The notes below the pieces were generated by a model that ran no database searches, was not told where the DNA came from, and saw nothing but the letters and a program-made list of their open reading frames with translations. Shown here piece by piece: positions 8,072-17,407 of a stretch of DNA of 18,594 nucleotides (positions are counted from its first letter, which is position 1; the number at the start of each line of letters is the position of its first letter). The stretch spans positions 1 to 18,594 of the forward strand of contig DASVDW010000236.1 of NCBI GenBank assembly GCA_036380925.1. Direction: 5' to 3'. A program made the translations under genes and the position numbers. This DNA comes from JAICLV01 sp036380925 (GTDB taxonomy: Bacteria > Actinomycetota > Actinomycetes > Acidothermales > Acidothermaceae).

Positions 8072-9799
8072 GTGAGTGCACATCATCCGAACTTTCAACG
8101 CCCTAGCGGCATGCCGGTGGACCGTTATCGGCCGTTCGCCCCTGTCGATCTGCCCGACCGCACCTGGCCGACCAAGACGATCAGCCAGGCGCCGCGGTGG
8201 CTCTCGACCGACCTGCGCGACGGCAACCAAGCCCTGATCGACCCGATGAGCGCGGCCCGCAAGCTGACCATGTTCCAGCTGCTCGTCAAGATGGGCTACA
8301 AGGAGATCGAGGTCGGGTTCCCGGCCGCCAGCCAAACCGACTTCGACTTCGTCCGCGGCATCATCGAAAACGACCAGATCCCAGACGACGTCACGATCTC
8401 GGTGCTCACCCAAGCGCGCGAAGACCTGATCGAGCGAACCGTGCAATCGCTGATCGACGCCCCACGCGCGACCGTGCACCTCTACAACGCCGCCGCCCCG
8501 CTGTTTCGGCGCGTCGTCTTCCACAACAGCAAAGCCGAGACGGTCGCCCTCGCGGTCGAGGGCACCCGCCACGTGATGCGATTCGCCGAGCAGCACCTCG
8601 GTTCGACCAAGGTGTTCGGCTACGAGTACTCGCCCGAGATCTTCATCGACACCGAGTTGGATTTCGCCGTCGAAATCTGCGAAGCGGTAATGGACGTCTG
8701 GCAGCCCGACGCCGAGCGCGAGATCATCCTCAACTTGCCGGCGACCATCGAGCGGTCGACGCCGAACGTCTACGCCGACCAAATCGAGTGGATGGGCCGG
8801 CATCTGTCGCGGCGCGAGTTCATCTGCCTTTCGGTGCACCCGCACAACGACCGCGGTTGCGCGGTCGCGGCGTCCGAACTCGCGGTGATGGCGGGCGCCG
8901 ATCGCATCGAAGGCTGCCTGTTCGGGCACGGCGAGCGCACCGGCAACGTCGACCTGGTCACGCTCGGCATGAACCTGTTCAGCCAGGGTGTCGACCCGCA
9001 GATCGACTTCTCCGAGATCGACGAGGTGCGGCGCACCGTCGAGTACTGCACGCAGCTCCCGGTGCACCCGCGGCACCCGTACGCGGGCGATCTCGTCTAC
9101 ACCGCGTTCTCCGGATCGCATCAAGACGCGATCAAGAAAGGTTTCGAGGCGCTGCAGGCGGAGGCCGACGCCGCGGGCGTGGCCATCGACGATCACCCGT
9201 GGGGGGTTCCGTACCTGCCGATCGACCCGAAGGACGTCGGCCGGTCGTATGAGGCGGTCATCCGGGTGAACAGCCAATCCGGCAAGGGCGGCGTGGCCTA
9301 CCTGATGAAGAACGAGCATCAACTCGAACTGCCGCGTCGGCTGCAGATCGAGTTCGCCCGGGTTGTGCAGGCGCACACCGACGCCGAGGGCGGCGAGATC
9401 TCGCCGTCCGACATGTGGAAGATCTTCGAGTCCGAGTACCTGACCCGCTCGGCACCGTTGGCGCTGCTCGCGCACCACACGTCGGCCGCGGTCGACGAGA
9501 AGGACGCGCTGTCCGTCGAGGTGCGTTTCGAAGGCGAGACTCGGCTGCTCGACGGCTCGGGCAACGGTCCGATCGCCTCCTTCGTCGAAGCGCTCTCGAC
9601 ACTGGGGGTCGACGTGCGGGTGCTCGACTACGCCGAGCACGCGCTGTCCGCCGGCGGGGACGCTCGTGCCGCCGCCTACCTCGAGTGCGTCGTGGACGAC
9701 CAGGTGCTGTGGGGCGTCGGAGTCGACCCGAACATCGTGACCGCTTCATTGAAGGCGGTCGTCAGCGCGGTCAACCGGGCGCGTTCCGCGTCGGGATGA
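8072..9799 (+). CDS. leuA: 2-isopropylmalate synthase
   Basis: The 575-residue protein is a full-length actinobacterial LeuA, the first committed enzyme of leucine biosynthesis. It condenses acetyl-CoA with 2-oxoisovalerate. The catalytic barrel carries LRDGNQ (residues 48-53, metal-binding Asp50) and VHPHND (255-260, His256 and His258), with GCLFGHGERTGNVDL completing the active site. A C-terminal LeuA allosteric domain (from about residue 475, including LLDGSGNGPIASFVEAL) is where leucine feedback acts. GTG 8072 is preceded by GAGGAG at 8061-8066. The position between era and recO is usual in Streptomyces-like genomes. Expression is probably controlled by the leader peptide and RNA fold immediately upstream. 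Confidence 0.97.
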   Translation: MSAHHPNFQRPSGMPVDRYRPFAPVDLPDRTWPTKTISQAPRWLSTDLRDGNQALIDPMSAARKLTMFQLLVKMGYKEIEVGFPAASQTDFDFVRGIIENDQIPDDVTISVLTQAREDLIERTVQSLIDAPRATVHLYNAAAPLFRRVVFHNSKAETVALAVEGTRHVMRFAEQHLGSTKVFGYEYSPEIFIDTELDFAVEICEAVMDVWQPDAEREIILNLPATIERSTPNVYADQIEWMGRHLSRREFICLSVHPHNDRGCAVAASELAVMAGADRIEGCLFGHGERTGNVDLVTLGMNLFSQGVDPQIDFSEIDEVRRTVEYCTQLPVHPRHPYAGDLVYTAFSGSHQDAIKKGFEALQAEADAAGVAIDDHPWGVPYLPIDPKDVGRSYEAVIRVNSQSGKGGVAYLMKNEHQLELPRRLQIEFARVVQAHTDAEGGEISPSDMWKIFESEYLTRSAPLALLAHHTSAAVDEKDALSVEVRFEGETRLLDGSGNGPIASFVEALSTLGVDVRVLDYAEHALSAGGDARAAAYLECVVDDQVLWGVGVDPNIVTASLKAVVSAVNRARSASG

Positions 9800-9876
9800 G
9801 CGTTCGCGCTCGTGCTCACCGCCGACATCACGCGGCGCAACCCGTGATCTGCTGATGTTTCGGGGACAATGAGCGA

Positions 9877-10608
9877 GTGAACCTGTATCGCGACGATGCG
9901 GTCGTGCTGCGCACCCAGAAGCTGGGCGAGGCGGACCGGATCGTCACGTTGCTCACCCGGCGCACCGGGCGGGTTCGGGCGGTGGCGAAAGGGGTGCGGC
10001 GCACCAAGTCGAAGTTCGGGGCGCGCCTGGAGCCGTTCTCCCACGTCGACGTGCAGCTGTACGCCGGCCGCTCGCTCGACATCGTCACCCAGGTCGAGAC
10101 GCGTGACGCGTTTGGCGATCGGCTGGTGGCCGACTATCCGCGGTACACGGCCGGAACGGCGATGCTGGAGACCTCCGAACGGTTGACCGCCGAGGAGCGG
10201 GAGCCGTCGCTGCGCCTCTATCTGCTGCTGGTCGGCGCGCTCCGCGCGCTCACCGAAGAGACCCACGACGCGCGCCTGGTGTTCGACGCGTTCGTGCTGC
10301 GCGCGCTTGCGGTGGCTGGCTACTCACCCGCCTTGGCGGAGTGCGCGCGGTGTGGCGCGGCCGGCCCGCATCGCTGGTTCTCCGTCGCGGGAGGCGGAAC
10401 GATGTGCGGCGATTGCAGGCCGGCCGGGTCGGCGACGCCGACCGCTGAGTCAGTGGCCTTGCTGGTCGCGTTGCTGGACGGTGATTGGCCGACAGCCGAC
10501 GCAAGCGAGATCCGCCATCGGCGCGAGGCCAGCGGGTTGACCGCCGCGTATCTGCAATGGCACCTAGAGCGCGGGATCCGTTCGCTGCGTCTGGTCGAAC
10601 ACGCCTGA
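9877..10608 (+). CDS. recO: DNA repair protein RecO
   Basis: This 243-residue protein has the N-terminal OB fold of RecO, starting NLYRDDAVVLRTQKLGEADR and continuing with LTRRTGRVRAVAKGVRR. A helical domain follows, with a zinc site at C156-x2-C159 and C177-x2-C180 (CARCG and CGDC). RecO loads RecA onto SSB-coated single-stranded DNA in the RecFOR pathway and anneals strands. The GTG start at 9877 follows GGGGA (9862-9866). A GACAAT box ends six bases before the start, so a leaderless transcript is also possible. The stop overlaps the uppS ATG by one base (TGATG), indicating coupling. Confidence 0.95.
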   Translation: MNLYRDDAVVLRTQKLGEADRIVTLLTRRTGRVRAVAKGVRRTKSKFGARLEPFSHVDVQLYAGRSLDIVTQVETRDAFGDRLVADYPRYTAGTAMLETSERLTAEEREPSLRLYLLLVGALRALTEETHDARLVFDAFVLRALAVAGYSPALAECARCGAAGPHRWFSVAGGGTMCGDCRPAGSATPTAESVALLVALLDGDWPTADASEIRHRREASGLTAAYLQWHLERGIRSLRLVEHA

Positions 10609-11399
10609 TGCCCGCACGACGAAGCTTCGCCCCGCCCCCGCCGCATTCCTCCGGCGCGCGGCCGCCGGCCATCCCGCCGGAGTTGACGCCGCGGCACGTC
10701 GCAATCGTGATGGACGGAAACGGTCGATGGGCGAAGGCGCGCGGCTTGCCCCGCACCGTTGGGCACGAGCATGGCGAGGCGGTGCTGATCGACGTCGTCG
10801 AGGGCGCGATTGAGGCTGGGGTGAAGTGGATCTCGGCGTACGCGTTCTCCACCGAGAACTGGAAGCGCTCGCCCGACGAGGTCCGCTTCTTGCTCGGTTT
10901 CAATCGCGACACGATCCGCCGCCAGCGCGACCATCTGAACAGCCTTGGCGTGCGGGTGCGCTGGGCCGGGCGACGTCCGCGATTGTGGGGCAGCGTCATC
11001 AAGGAGCTCGAGGTCGCAGAGGAGATGACCATCGAGAACGACGTCATAAACCTGACGATGTGCGTCAACTACGGGGGCCGGGCGGAGATCGCCGACGCGG
11101 CGCGCGCGTTGGCTTATGACGTCGCCGAGGGACGGCTCGACCCCAAGCGCGTCGACGAGAAGCTGTTCGCCCGCTATCTCGACGAGCCCGACATGCCAGA
11201 CGTGGACCTGTTCATCCGCTCGTCGGGCGAGCAGCGGACCTCGAACTTCTTGCCGTGGCAGTCCGCCTATGCGGAGCTGGTCTTCCTCGACACGCTGTGG
11301 CCCGACTTCGACCGGCGCGAGTTGTGGAGGGCCATCGAGATCTACGCCTCGCGGGACCGCCGCTATGGAGGAGCGCTGCCGGACCCCGCGGTCGGCTAG
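10608..11399 (+). CDS. uppS: Isoprenyl (polyprenyl) diphosphate synthase, cis-prenyltransferase
   Basis: The 263-residue protein has all cis-prenyltransferase signatures: VMDGNGRWAKARG with catalytic Asp36 and Arg40, AYAFSTENWKRS, and RSSGEQRTSNFLPWQ (Arg204, Arg210) with a following ELVFLDTLWPDF. The enzyme elongates an allylic diphosphate with isopentenyl diphosphate to make the lipid carrier for peptidoglycan and other cell-wall polymers. In mycobacteria the homologue makes decaprenyl diphosphate; product length cannot be read from sequence alone. ATG 10608 overlaps the recO stop, and a Pro-rich segment of about 25 residues precedes the conserved core. Its TAG stop forms a shared CTAG with the converging exonuclease gene. 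Confidence 0.96.
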   Translation: MPARRSFAPPPPHSSGARPPAIPPELTPRHVAIVMDGNGRWAKARGLPRTVGHEHGEAVLIDVVEGAIEAGVKWISAYAFSTENWKRSPDEVRFLLGFNRDTIRRQRDHLNSLGVRVRWAGRRPRLWGSVIKELEVAEEMTIENDVINLTMCVNYGGRAEIADAARALAYDVAEGRLDPKRVDEKLFARYLDEPDMPDVDLFIRSSGEQRTSNFLPWQSAYAELVFLDTLWPDFDRRELWRAIEIYASRDRRYGGALPDPAVG

Positions 11400-11998
11400 T
11401 CGCTCGTCATCACGTTGGCGAACAGCTCGGCTTGCTCGATCGCGTCGTCCAGGGCGTGGTGAGTGTGCCTGCGCTTCGGCATCAGGCGCCGTGGCACCGC
11501 CCGCTTGGTCAGGCCGCGCACCGGGACGGCGTGGCGGGCGGCCAGCACATCGCGGATGTCGCGGTGCTGGCCATGGCTGAACGGCGATTCACCGGCGAAG
11601 CGCGTGAGATACCAAAACACCCACGTCCCGAAATCCCATGACGACGGCCAGCCGACCGCGACCGCCCGGCCGCCGTGCTTGCCCTCCGCCGCGCGCACCC
11701 ACTCGACGAGGTCGCGCATCGCTTTGGTCGGCTCGGCGCCGCGTGTCAGCAGCTCAGCCCGCGTCATGGAGAGGGCCGGCTCGCAGACGGCGAGCGCCGC
11801 GGGCGTCACGTCGTCCGAGATGGGCTTCAGTTCGACGTAGAAGGTGTCGGCTGTTGGGTCGACGCGATGGAAGCCCCCGTCGTCCATCGTGCCGGCGACG
11901 CACGCGCCCAGACTCAGCATCGAGTAGCCCCACCCGGTCGGGCCGGGAATCGGGCCGTCGGCCTCGACGTCGAGGGAGATGTAGAGATCTGTTGCCAC
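11396..11998 (-). CDS. DEDDh-type 3'-5' exonuclease-like protein
   Basis: This 200-residue protein begins VATDLYISLDVEADGP, where Asp10 and Glu12 form exonuclease motif I. Motif III is HHALDDA near the C-terminus (His180, Asp185), and Asp122 in SSWDFGTW is a candidate for motif II. This is the RNase T/DnaQ exonuclease fold; whether the substrate is RNA or DNA cannot be decided. GTG 11998 was chosen because homology begins at once, whereas the longer ATG at 12082 would run into glyS. No ribosome binding site is visible. The stop codon lies within the CTAG (11396-11399) shared with uppS, so the two genes converge and overlap by four bases. It is divergent from glyS, with overlapping -10 boxes at 12029-12035. 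Confidence 0.82.
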   Translation of the reverse strand: MATDLYISLDVEADGPIPGPTGWGYSMLSLGACVAGTMDDGGFHRVDPTADTFYVELKPISDDVTPAALAVCEPALSMTRAELLTRGAEPTKAMRDLVEWVRAAEGKHGGRAVAVGWPSSWDFGTWVFWYLTRFAGESPFSHGQHRDIRDVLAARHAVPVRGLTKRAVPRRLMPKRRHTHHALDDAIEQAELFANVMTSD

Positions 11999-12028
11999 AC
12001 CGCTGATGATCGTGCGGCGGCGGCCCGA

Positions 12029-12035
12029 TACGCTA
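12029..12035. promoter_or_regulatory. Overlapping divergent -10 boxes between exonuclease gene and glyS
   Basis: TACGCTA reads TACGCT on the plus strand (12029-12034) and TAGCGT on the minus strand (12035-12030). Both fit TANNNT. They would give leaders of about 30 bases to glyS (GTG 12073) and to the exonuclease gene (GTG 11998). Clear -35 boxes were not identified. Confidence 0.45.
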
Positions 12036-12072
12036 GGGCGCCTCACCGACCGCCAGCCGGATGGAGACCTCC

Positions 12073-13466
<1,394 letters not shown>

Positions 13467-13470
<4 letters not shown>

Positions 13471-14357
13471 GCGGGCGCGCGAAACGGCTTGACGGTGGCC
13501 CGGACCTGCTCCGCGGCGCCCCAGTCGTCGTCGAATTGGGCGATCACGGCGAGGTGCTGGCGCAGTTGGATGAGCGGCATCCGCTCCCGCCAACCGGCGT
13601 CGAGGCCGGTGAGTTCGGCGTACACATCGAAGAATCGCCTCGCCTCAGGCGGGTGCGGTGTGCACCACATGTGCGCCAGGTCCACCTCGGCCCACATGTA
13701 GGAGACCGCCGGGTCGATGAACGCGGGGTGGCCGTCGTCGGTGGCGAGGACGTTGTGCGCCCAACAGTCGCCGTGGGTGAGGCAGGGCGGCCTGGCCGGC
13801 AGAAGCTCCGGCAGCCGCTCGCACAGCAGCTCCAGCGCGCGCCGATCCGCGTCGTCCAACGCGGTGTGGACGCGTGGCTCGCGCAACCAGCGAAGCAGGC
13901 GCCGCTCGGCGAAGAACTCGTGCCCGTCGTCGCTCCACGTGTTCTCCTGCCGGAGGCGGCCGAGCCAGTTGTCGCGCTCCCAGCCAAATCTGTCGTGCCG
14001 GGTCGAGGTGTGCAGCCGGGCGAGCGCGTGGGCGGCCTGCTCCCAAAAGTACGGCTCGGCCGGGCGAGGCCGAAGGACCTGCAAGACAAGAACGTCGTGT
14101 GTCGCCACGACGACCTCGGGCGTGGCGATCCCACCGCGTTCGCGCAACGCCTGCAGCCCTTGCGCCTCGGCCGCGAACAGGTCGTCGGCGGGAACGTCGA
14201 CGAACGACTTGACGAACAGCGGCTGGCCGCTTCCGCGGGTGGCGACACCGGCGAGCGCGGCCATCCCACCTTCGACCGGCTCGATTGCCGTGACGTCGCG
14301 CAATCCGGCGGCGCGCAGTCGGTCGAGCAGCAACCGGCTAGACGAGGCATGGGGCAC
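13467..14357 (-). CDS. Fructosamine kinase / phosphotransferase-like protein
   Basis: This 296-residue protein has the aminoglycoside-phosphotransferase/fructosamine-kinase fold. A glycine-containing N-lobe (PVEGGMAALAGVATRG) is followed by a strand with the ATP-binding lysine (LFVKSF). The catalytic loop LTHGDCWAHNVLATDD has the HGDxxxxN pattern, and the metal-binding AFIDPAVSYMWAEVDLAHMW is typical of fructosamine kinases. Family enzymes phosphorylate ketoamines and start deglycation of proteins or amino acids; the precise substrate is unknown. GTG 14357 was chosen because it gives the family length and a TAACCT -10-like box lies eight bases upstream, suggesting a leaderless message. The frame stays open further upstream, but that part is Arg-rich and overlaps the divergent DUF222 gene. 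The stop overlaps the glyS stop in CTAG. Confidence 0.85.
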
Positions 14358-14365
14358 GAGAAGGC

Positions 14366-14371
14366 AGGTTA
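14366..14371 (-). promoter_or_regulatory. Candidate -10 box for the fructosamine-kinase-like gene
   Basis: TAACCT on the minus strand (14371 to 14366) is followed by eight bases and then GTG at 14357, so a transcript could start at or next to the start codon. No clear -35 was found. Confidence 0.4.
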
Positions 14372-14449
14372 CTTCACCCAGGTCACGTCGTCCGCTGAAC
14401 AACGGCAAACAACCTTGGCGGCTAAGGAAAAAGTGTCGGTGGTGGTCGT

Positions 14450-14455
14450 TAGATT
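14450..14455 (+). promoter_or_regulatory. Candidate -10 box for the DUF222/HNH gene
   Basis: TAGATT fits TANNNT and ends six bases before the ATG at 14462, which has no ribosome binding site; a leaderless transcript is the simplest reading. Confidence 0.45.
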
Positions 14456-14461
14456 GTCGAC

Positions 14462-15754
14462 ATGTTGTTCGCGACGCCCGCCGTTGAGGTGGTCGACGAT
14501 GGGGTCGACGCGCCGGCCGGCTCGTTGTTCTCGTGGATTGTCGAGCTGCCACCGGGTCCTGAGGCGATGCAGTTGTTGTGCTCGATCGACCCGGCGTCGC
14601 TCGATGACTTCGAGCGGGTGCGGTTGGTGCAGGCGTGGGAGCGGCAGCACGCGTGGTTGTCCGCCCGGCAGCAGGAGGCGCTGGTCGCGGCCGCCGGGCT
14701 GAGGCCGGCGGAGAAGGATGACTGGGCGGTCGAGGAGGTCGCCGCCGCGATCAATGTCTCCGCCCGGGCGGCGCACAATCGGGTCCACGCCGCGAGGGCA
14801 ATCGTCGGGTCGCTGCCTGCCACGCGTGAGGCGTTGGAGTTCGGCGAGCTGAGTTGGCGGCACGCGTTGGCCGTGGTCGAGGAGGTGGCGCTGCTCGACG
14901 CCGATCAGATCGCCGAGGTCGAGTCGAAGGTGCTGGCGGGCGCGGGCGACCGGGCGGTCGGCGATCTGCGGCGCAAGTTGCGGCGCGCGGTCGCGGTGCT
15001 GCGCCCCGATGTGGCGTTGGCCCGCCACCGGCGCGCGATGGCCGAGCGCGATGTGCGGTTGATCCCGCTGGACGACGGGATGGCGGCGGTGGAGGCGACG
15101 ATGGCCGCGGTCGACGCCCGCGCGTTGTTCTCCGCGATCGACACCCTGGCCCGGGCCCGGCATGCCGCGGAGGGCGGACGCCGCAGCGGGGTCGGCATCG
15201 GAGCACGCCGGGTCGACGCGCTCGTGGCGTTGGCGCACGCGGCGCTGGCCGATCGGCGGCTGCCGAAAGCGCACGGCCGGCGGGTGGAGGTGCAGGTGGT
15301 CATCGACGCGGCCAGCCTGTTCGGGTTGGCCGACAACCCGGCCCAGCTCGACGGGTACGGGCCGATCCCGGCGCAGGTCGCCCGAGAGCTGGCCGCCGAC
15401 GCCAGCTGGCGGCGTCTCGTCACCGACCCGGTCAGCGGTTATCTGCTTGATTTCGGTCGCACGACTTACCGGCCGCCCAAGCGGCTGACCGACTATCTGA
15501 TCGCGCGCGACCGGGTCTGCGCGATGGTCGGCTGTAACCGGCCCGCGACGGTGTGCGATGCCGACCACGGCGTCCCCTATCAGCGGGGCGGGCGCACCAG
15601 CGCGGCGACCATGCTGATGCTGTGTCGGCGGCATCACCGTTTGAAAACCCACGGCCGATGGAGACCACGCCTCGAAGCCGACGGCACGATCGTCTGGGTC
15701 AGCGCCGCCGGCCACGGGTACCGACAACGACCGCGATCGCAGCTCGACCCGTAA
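14462..15754 (+). CDS. DUF222 domain protein with C-terminal HNH endonuclease motif (13E12-type)
   Basis: The 430-residue protein has the actinobacterial DUF222 helical region at about 30-330, including WLSARQQEALVAAAG and a repeated-helix segment with ATREALEFGELSWRHA. An HNH nuclease module lies at about 345-400. It shows CAMVGC (Cys353, Cys358), TVCDADH (Cys365, Asp368, His369) and LCRRHHRLKTHGRW (Cys388, His391, His392). This family is multicopy in many actinobacteria and is often called REP13E12; it is probably a mobile or selfish nuclease, but the function has not been settled. Active-site residues look intact. It probably has its own promoter (TAGATT at 14450-14455). It opens the accessory-looking right part of the window and converges on the candidate immunity gene. 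Confidence 0.9.
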   Translation: MLFATPAVEVVDDGVDAPAGSLFSWIVELPPGPEAMQLLCSIDPASLDDFERVRLVQAWERQHAWLSARQQEALVAAAGLRPAEKDDWAVEEVAAAINVSARAAHNRVHAARAIVGSLPATREALEFGELSWRHALAVVEEVALLDADQIAEVESKVLAGAGDRAVGDLRRKLRRAVAVLRPDVALARHRRAMAERDVRLIPLDDGMAAVEATMAAVDARALFSAIDTLARARHAAEGGRRSGVGIGARRVDALVALAHAALADRRLPKAHGRRVEVQVVIDAASLFGLADNPAQLDGYGPIPAQVARELAADASWRRLVTDPVSGYLLDFGRTTYRPPKRLTDYLIARDRVCAMVGCNRPATVCDADHGVPYQRGGRTSAATMLMLCRRHHRLKTHGRWRPRLEADGTIVWVSAAGHGYRQRPRSQLDP

Positions 15755-15761
15755 TGGCGTA

Positions 15762-15777
15762 ACGAGATTGGCCTCGT
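15762..15777. terminator. Short hairpin between converging DUF222 and immunity genes
   Basis: ACGAG (15762-15766) pairs with CTCGT (15773-15777) around a six-base loop. It lies in the 29-base gap between two converging stops. The stem is short, so this is weak. Confidence 0.3.
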
Positions 15778-15783
15778 GTGCTC

Positions 15784-16089
15784 CTAGCCTTGCGTCGTCG
15801 CGTGATGACGCGAACGCGCGGCGATCAACGCCGGGTCGAAGACTCGGCAGCCTTCACGTTTCCACTGTGCTCGGTAGGTCTCGAACGACAGTGGCTCCGC
15901 CGTGCCTGGGTTGTCGTCGTTGCCGAATTCGAACCCGCACCGCGGGCAAACCTCGTAGGAAGGGGCTCCAAGCCAGTCCTCATATGGCGGTCGAATCTCA
16001 AGGTTGGCGGGAGGGGGCCACGTGGCGTACGGCCGGGCCGAGAGCCCTGGGTACTGGCACACCGGGCAGGTGTAGTTGTCCGCCATCAT
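15784..16089 (-). CDS. Cysteine-rich CPxC protein, candidate immunity protein
   Basis: This 101-residue protein has two zinc-knuckle-like pairs, CPVC (Cys8/Cys11) and CPRC (Cys48/Cys51). The second sits in YEVCPRCGFEFGNDDNPG and is followed by SFETYRAQWKREG. This is the layout of small CPCC-type cysteine-rich proteins, which are often found next to toxin genes. The upstream toxin-like gene overlaps its start: ATGATG at 16089-16084 contains the toxin's TGA stop, so the two are translationally coupled, as expected for a toxin and its immunity partner. The second ATG (16086) is an equally possible start. The immunity role is inferred from position; a plain zinc-ribbon protein of other function is possible. 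Confidence 0.78.
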   Translation of the reverse strand: MMADNYTCPVCQYPGLSARPYATWPPPANLEIRPPYEDWLGAPSYEVCPRCGFEFGNDDNPGTAEPLSFETYRAQWKREGCRVFDPALIAARSRHHATTQG

Positions 16090-17342
16090 TGCCTCGTCAA
16101 GAGTGTCACGAGATCGAACGAGCCATCAGCAACTCGCGAGAGCCTGATACCCAGTTTGAATGTACCGCTGCCGTCGGCCTTGGCGAAGACGCCGACGATC
16201 TCCTCGATTCCACCCGCTCGTCTCGCCGTGGTGGGGCGGCTCGCGAGCTCTTGGATCAGGTCGCGCCACCTGTCTGTGGTACCGGCGGGATCCAACTCGA
16301 CAAGGGGCGAGGGACCTGGCCCGAAGATGTGCTTGCGAACGTGTCCTCGTCGCAAGCCCCAGTTCGGGTCGGCCGTCGTCGGACGGAAATTGATCGAACG
16401 CGTTTTGGCACCTTTTTCGAGCACCACCGGGTAGCTCGCCGTCGCGCCCTCAGCGCGAGGGACCGTGTTTGCCGCCACGCGAGTTGGGTTACTTAGAAGT
16501 CGCGCAGCCTTGCCGACGAGCTTCGAGCCTGCCCACGGCGCGAGCGCCACCGCGTCAACGGCAACCGACTTCCACGAGCCGCGGCCGGCCGCCGCCAGAC
16601 TCGCGTCGGCGCAGGTCGCCATCACGGCGCTCACCAACGAGATCGTCTCGAGAACGGCGGCCGCTCCGACGAGTGGCGGGAACACCAGCCCGGCGATCGA
16701 CATCGCCAACGCGGCCAGCCCTGCAAGCGCCGAAATGGACGTCGCGACCCGCGCCACGACGCGCAGCGACGACGTCCACGTCAATGACGCGAATCGCGCC
16801 GCGCTGGTGACGACGTGCCGCCACCACGGCTGATTCTTGACACCCTTCGCCGACGCCTCATGGAGCCGCCGGGTGGCGGCAGACGCCGCGCGCCGCTGGT
16901 CTTCGCGCGCGGCTTCGTTTGACGCGACAGCGCGCGAGAATCGCGTTTCCGCCTCGGAAATCGACGCGTCGTACCGCGGCGACGCGTCAGGCGGAGCGGC
17001 CGCTTGCTCGACGCGCAGTCGTGCGACCTCGGCCTGCGCCGTGGCAGCTGCCCGTATCGCCGCCGCTGACCGTGCCTGCGTCTCGGCGAGCGAGGACGCA
17101 TAACCGCGCAACGCCGCCCCCGCCGACGCGTAAGACGTGACAACCTTGTCGAGTTTTTGGGGCAACGTCGCCGTACGGACGCTCGCGCGGACGGACGCCG
17201 GACCGCGCCAGGACGTCCCCGTCAGCGATCGAAGCCTGGACGACGTCTCCGCGACGCACTTGGCGGTCGCCTCGAACGTCCGCGCGGCTTCGTTGACCGC
17301 GAGGGGGTCGCCGGCGATGGGCGGGAGCGTTCCGGCGGGCAT
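16086..17342 (-). CDS. Putative T7SS-exported polymorphic toxin
   Basis: The 418-residue protein has three parts. Residues 1-170 are WXG/LXG-like and almost entirely helical (GDPLAVNEAARTFEATA, then TSWRGPASVRA with the W-x-G turn, and a long Ala-rich coiled region). This is the layout of actinobacterial T7SS-secreted toxins. Residues about 193-285 hold hydrophobic segments (SISALAGLAALAMSIAGLVF and PPLVGAAAVLETISLV). The C-terminal domain from about 305 to 418 carries NWGLRRGHVRKHIFG (His334, His338), a Trp in DRWRDLIQEL, and a strand-rich end KLGIRLS with DGSFDLVTLLTR. The His-rich motif plus late strands resembles BECR-fold RNase toxins, but I cannot name the family. The ATG at 17342 lacks a clear ribosome binding site. 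Its stop overlaps the candidate immunity gene. Confidence 0.75.
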   Translation of the reverse strand: MPAGTLPPIAGDPLAVNEAARTFEATAKCVAETSSRLRSLTGTSWRGPASVRASVRTATLPQKLDKVVTSYASAGAALRGYASSLAETQARSAAAIRAAATAQAEVARLRVEQAAAPPDASPRYDASISEAETRFSRAVASNEAAREDQRRAASAATRRLHEASAKGVKNQPWWRHVVTSAARFASLTWTSSLRVVARVATSISALAGLAALAMSIAGLVFPPLVGAAAVLETISLVSAVMATCADASLAAAGRGSWKSVAVDAVALAPWAGSKLVGKAARLLSNPTRVAANTVPRAEGATASYPVVLEKGAKTRSINFRPTTADPNWGLRRGHVRKHIFGPGPSPLVELDPAGTTDRWRDLIQELASRPTTARRAGGIEEIVGVFAKADGSGTFKLGIRLSRVADGSFDLVTLLTRQ

Positions 17343-17407
17343 GCCGAAGACGCTAGTGAAATCAGCGAATCTGCTGGGTCACCGATCGAAGTGGCTGTGG
17401 AAAATGC

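Noticed and set aside
7997..9640. 547-codon frame antisense to leuA
   Set aside because: leuA is unambiguous over this interval; the antisense translation is a His/Arg/Val-rich shadow without motifs.
9800..9876. CGCCG/CGGCG hairpin after leuA as a terminator
   Set aside because: Only five pairs with an eight-base loop and no tract; too common in this base composition to call.
14369..15727. 452-codon frame antisense to the DUF222/HNH gene
   Set aside because: The plus-strand frame has all HNH residues; the antisense frame is Arg/Pro/Gln-rich with no domain.
17343..17407. Search for a promoter or operator between the hydrolase stop and the toxin start
   Set aside because: No convincing -10 box, palindrome or ribosome binding site could be picked out in these 65 bases.
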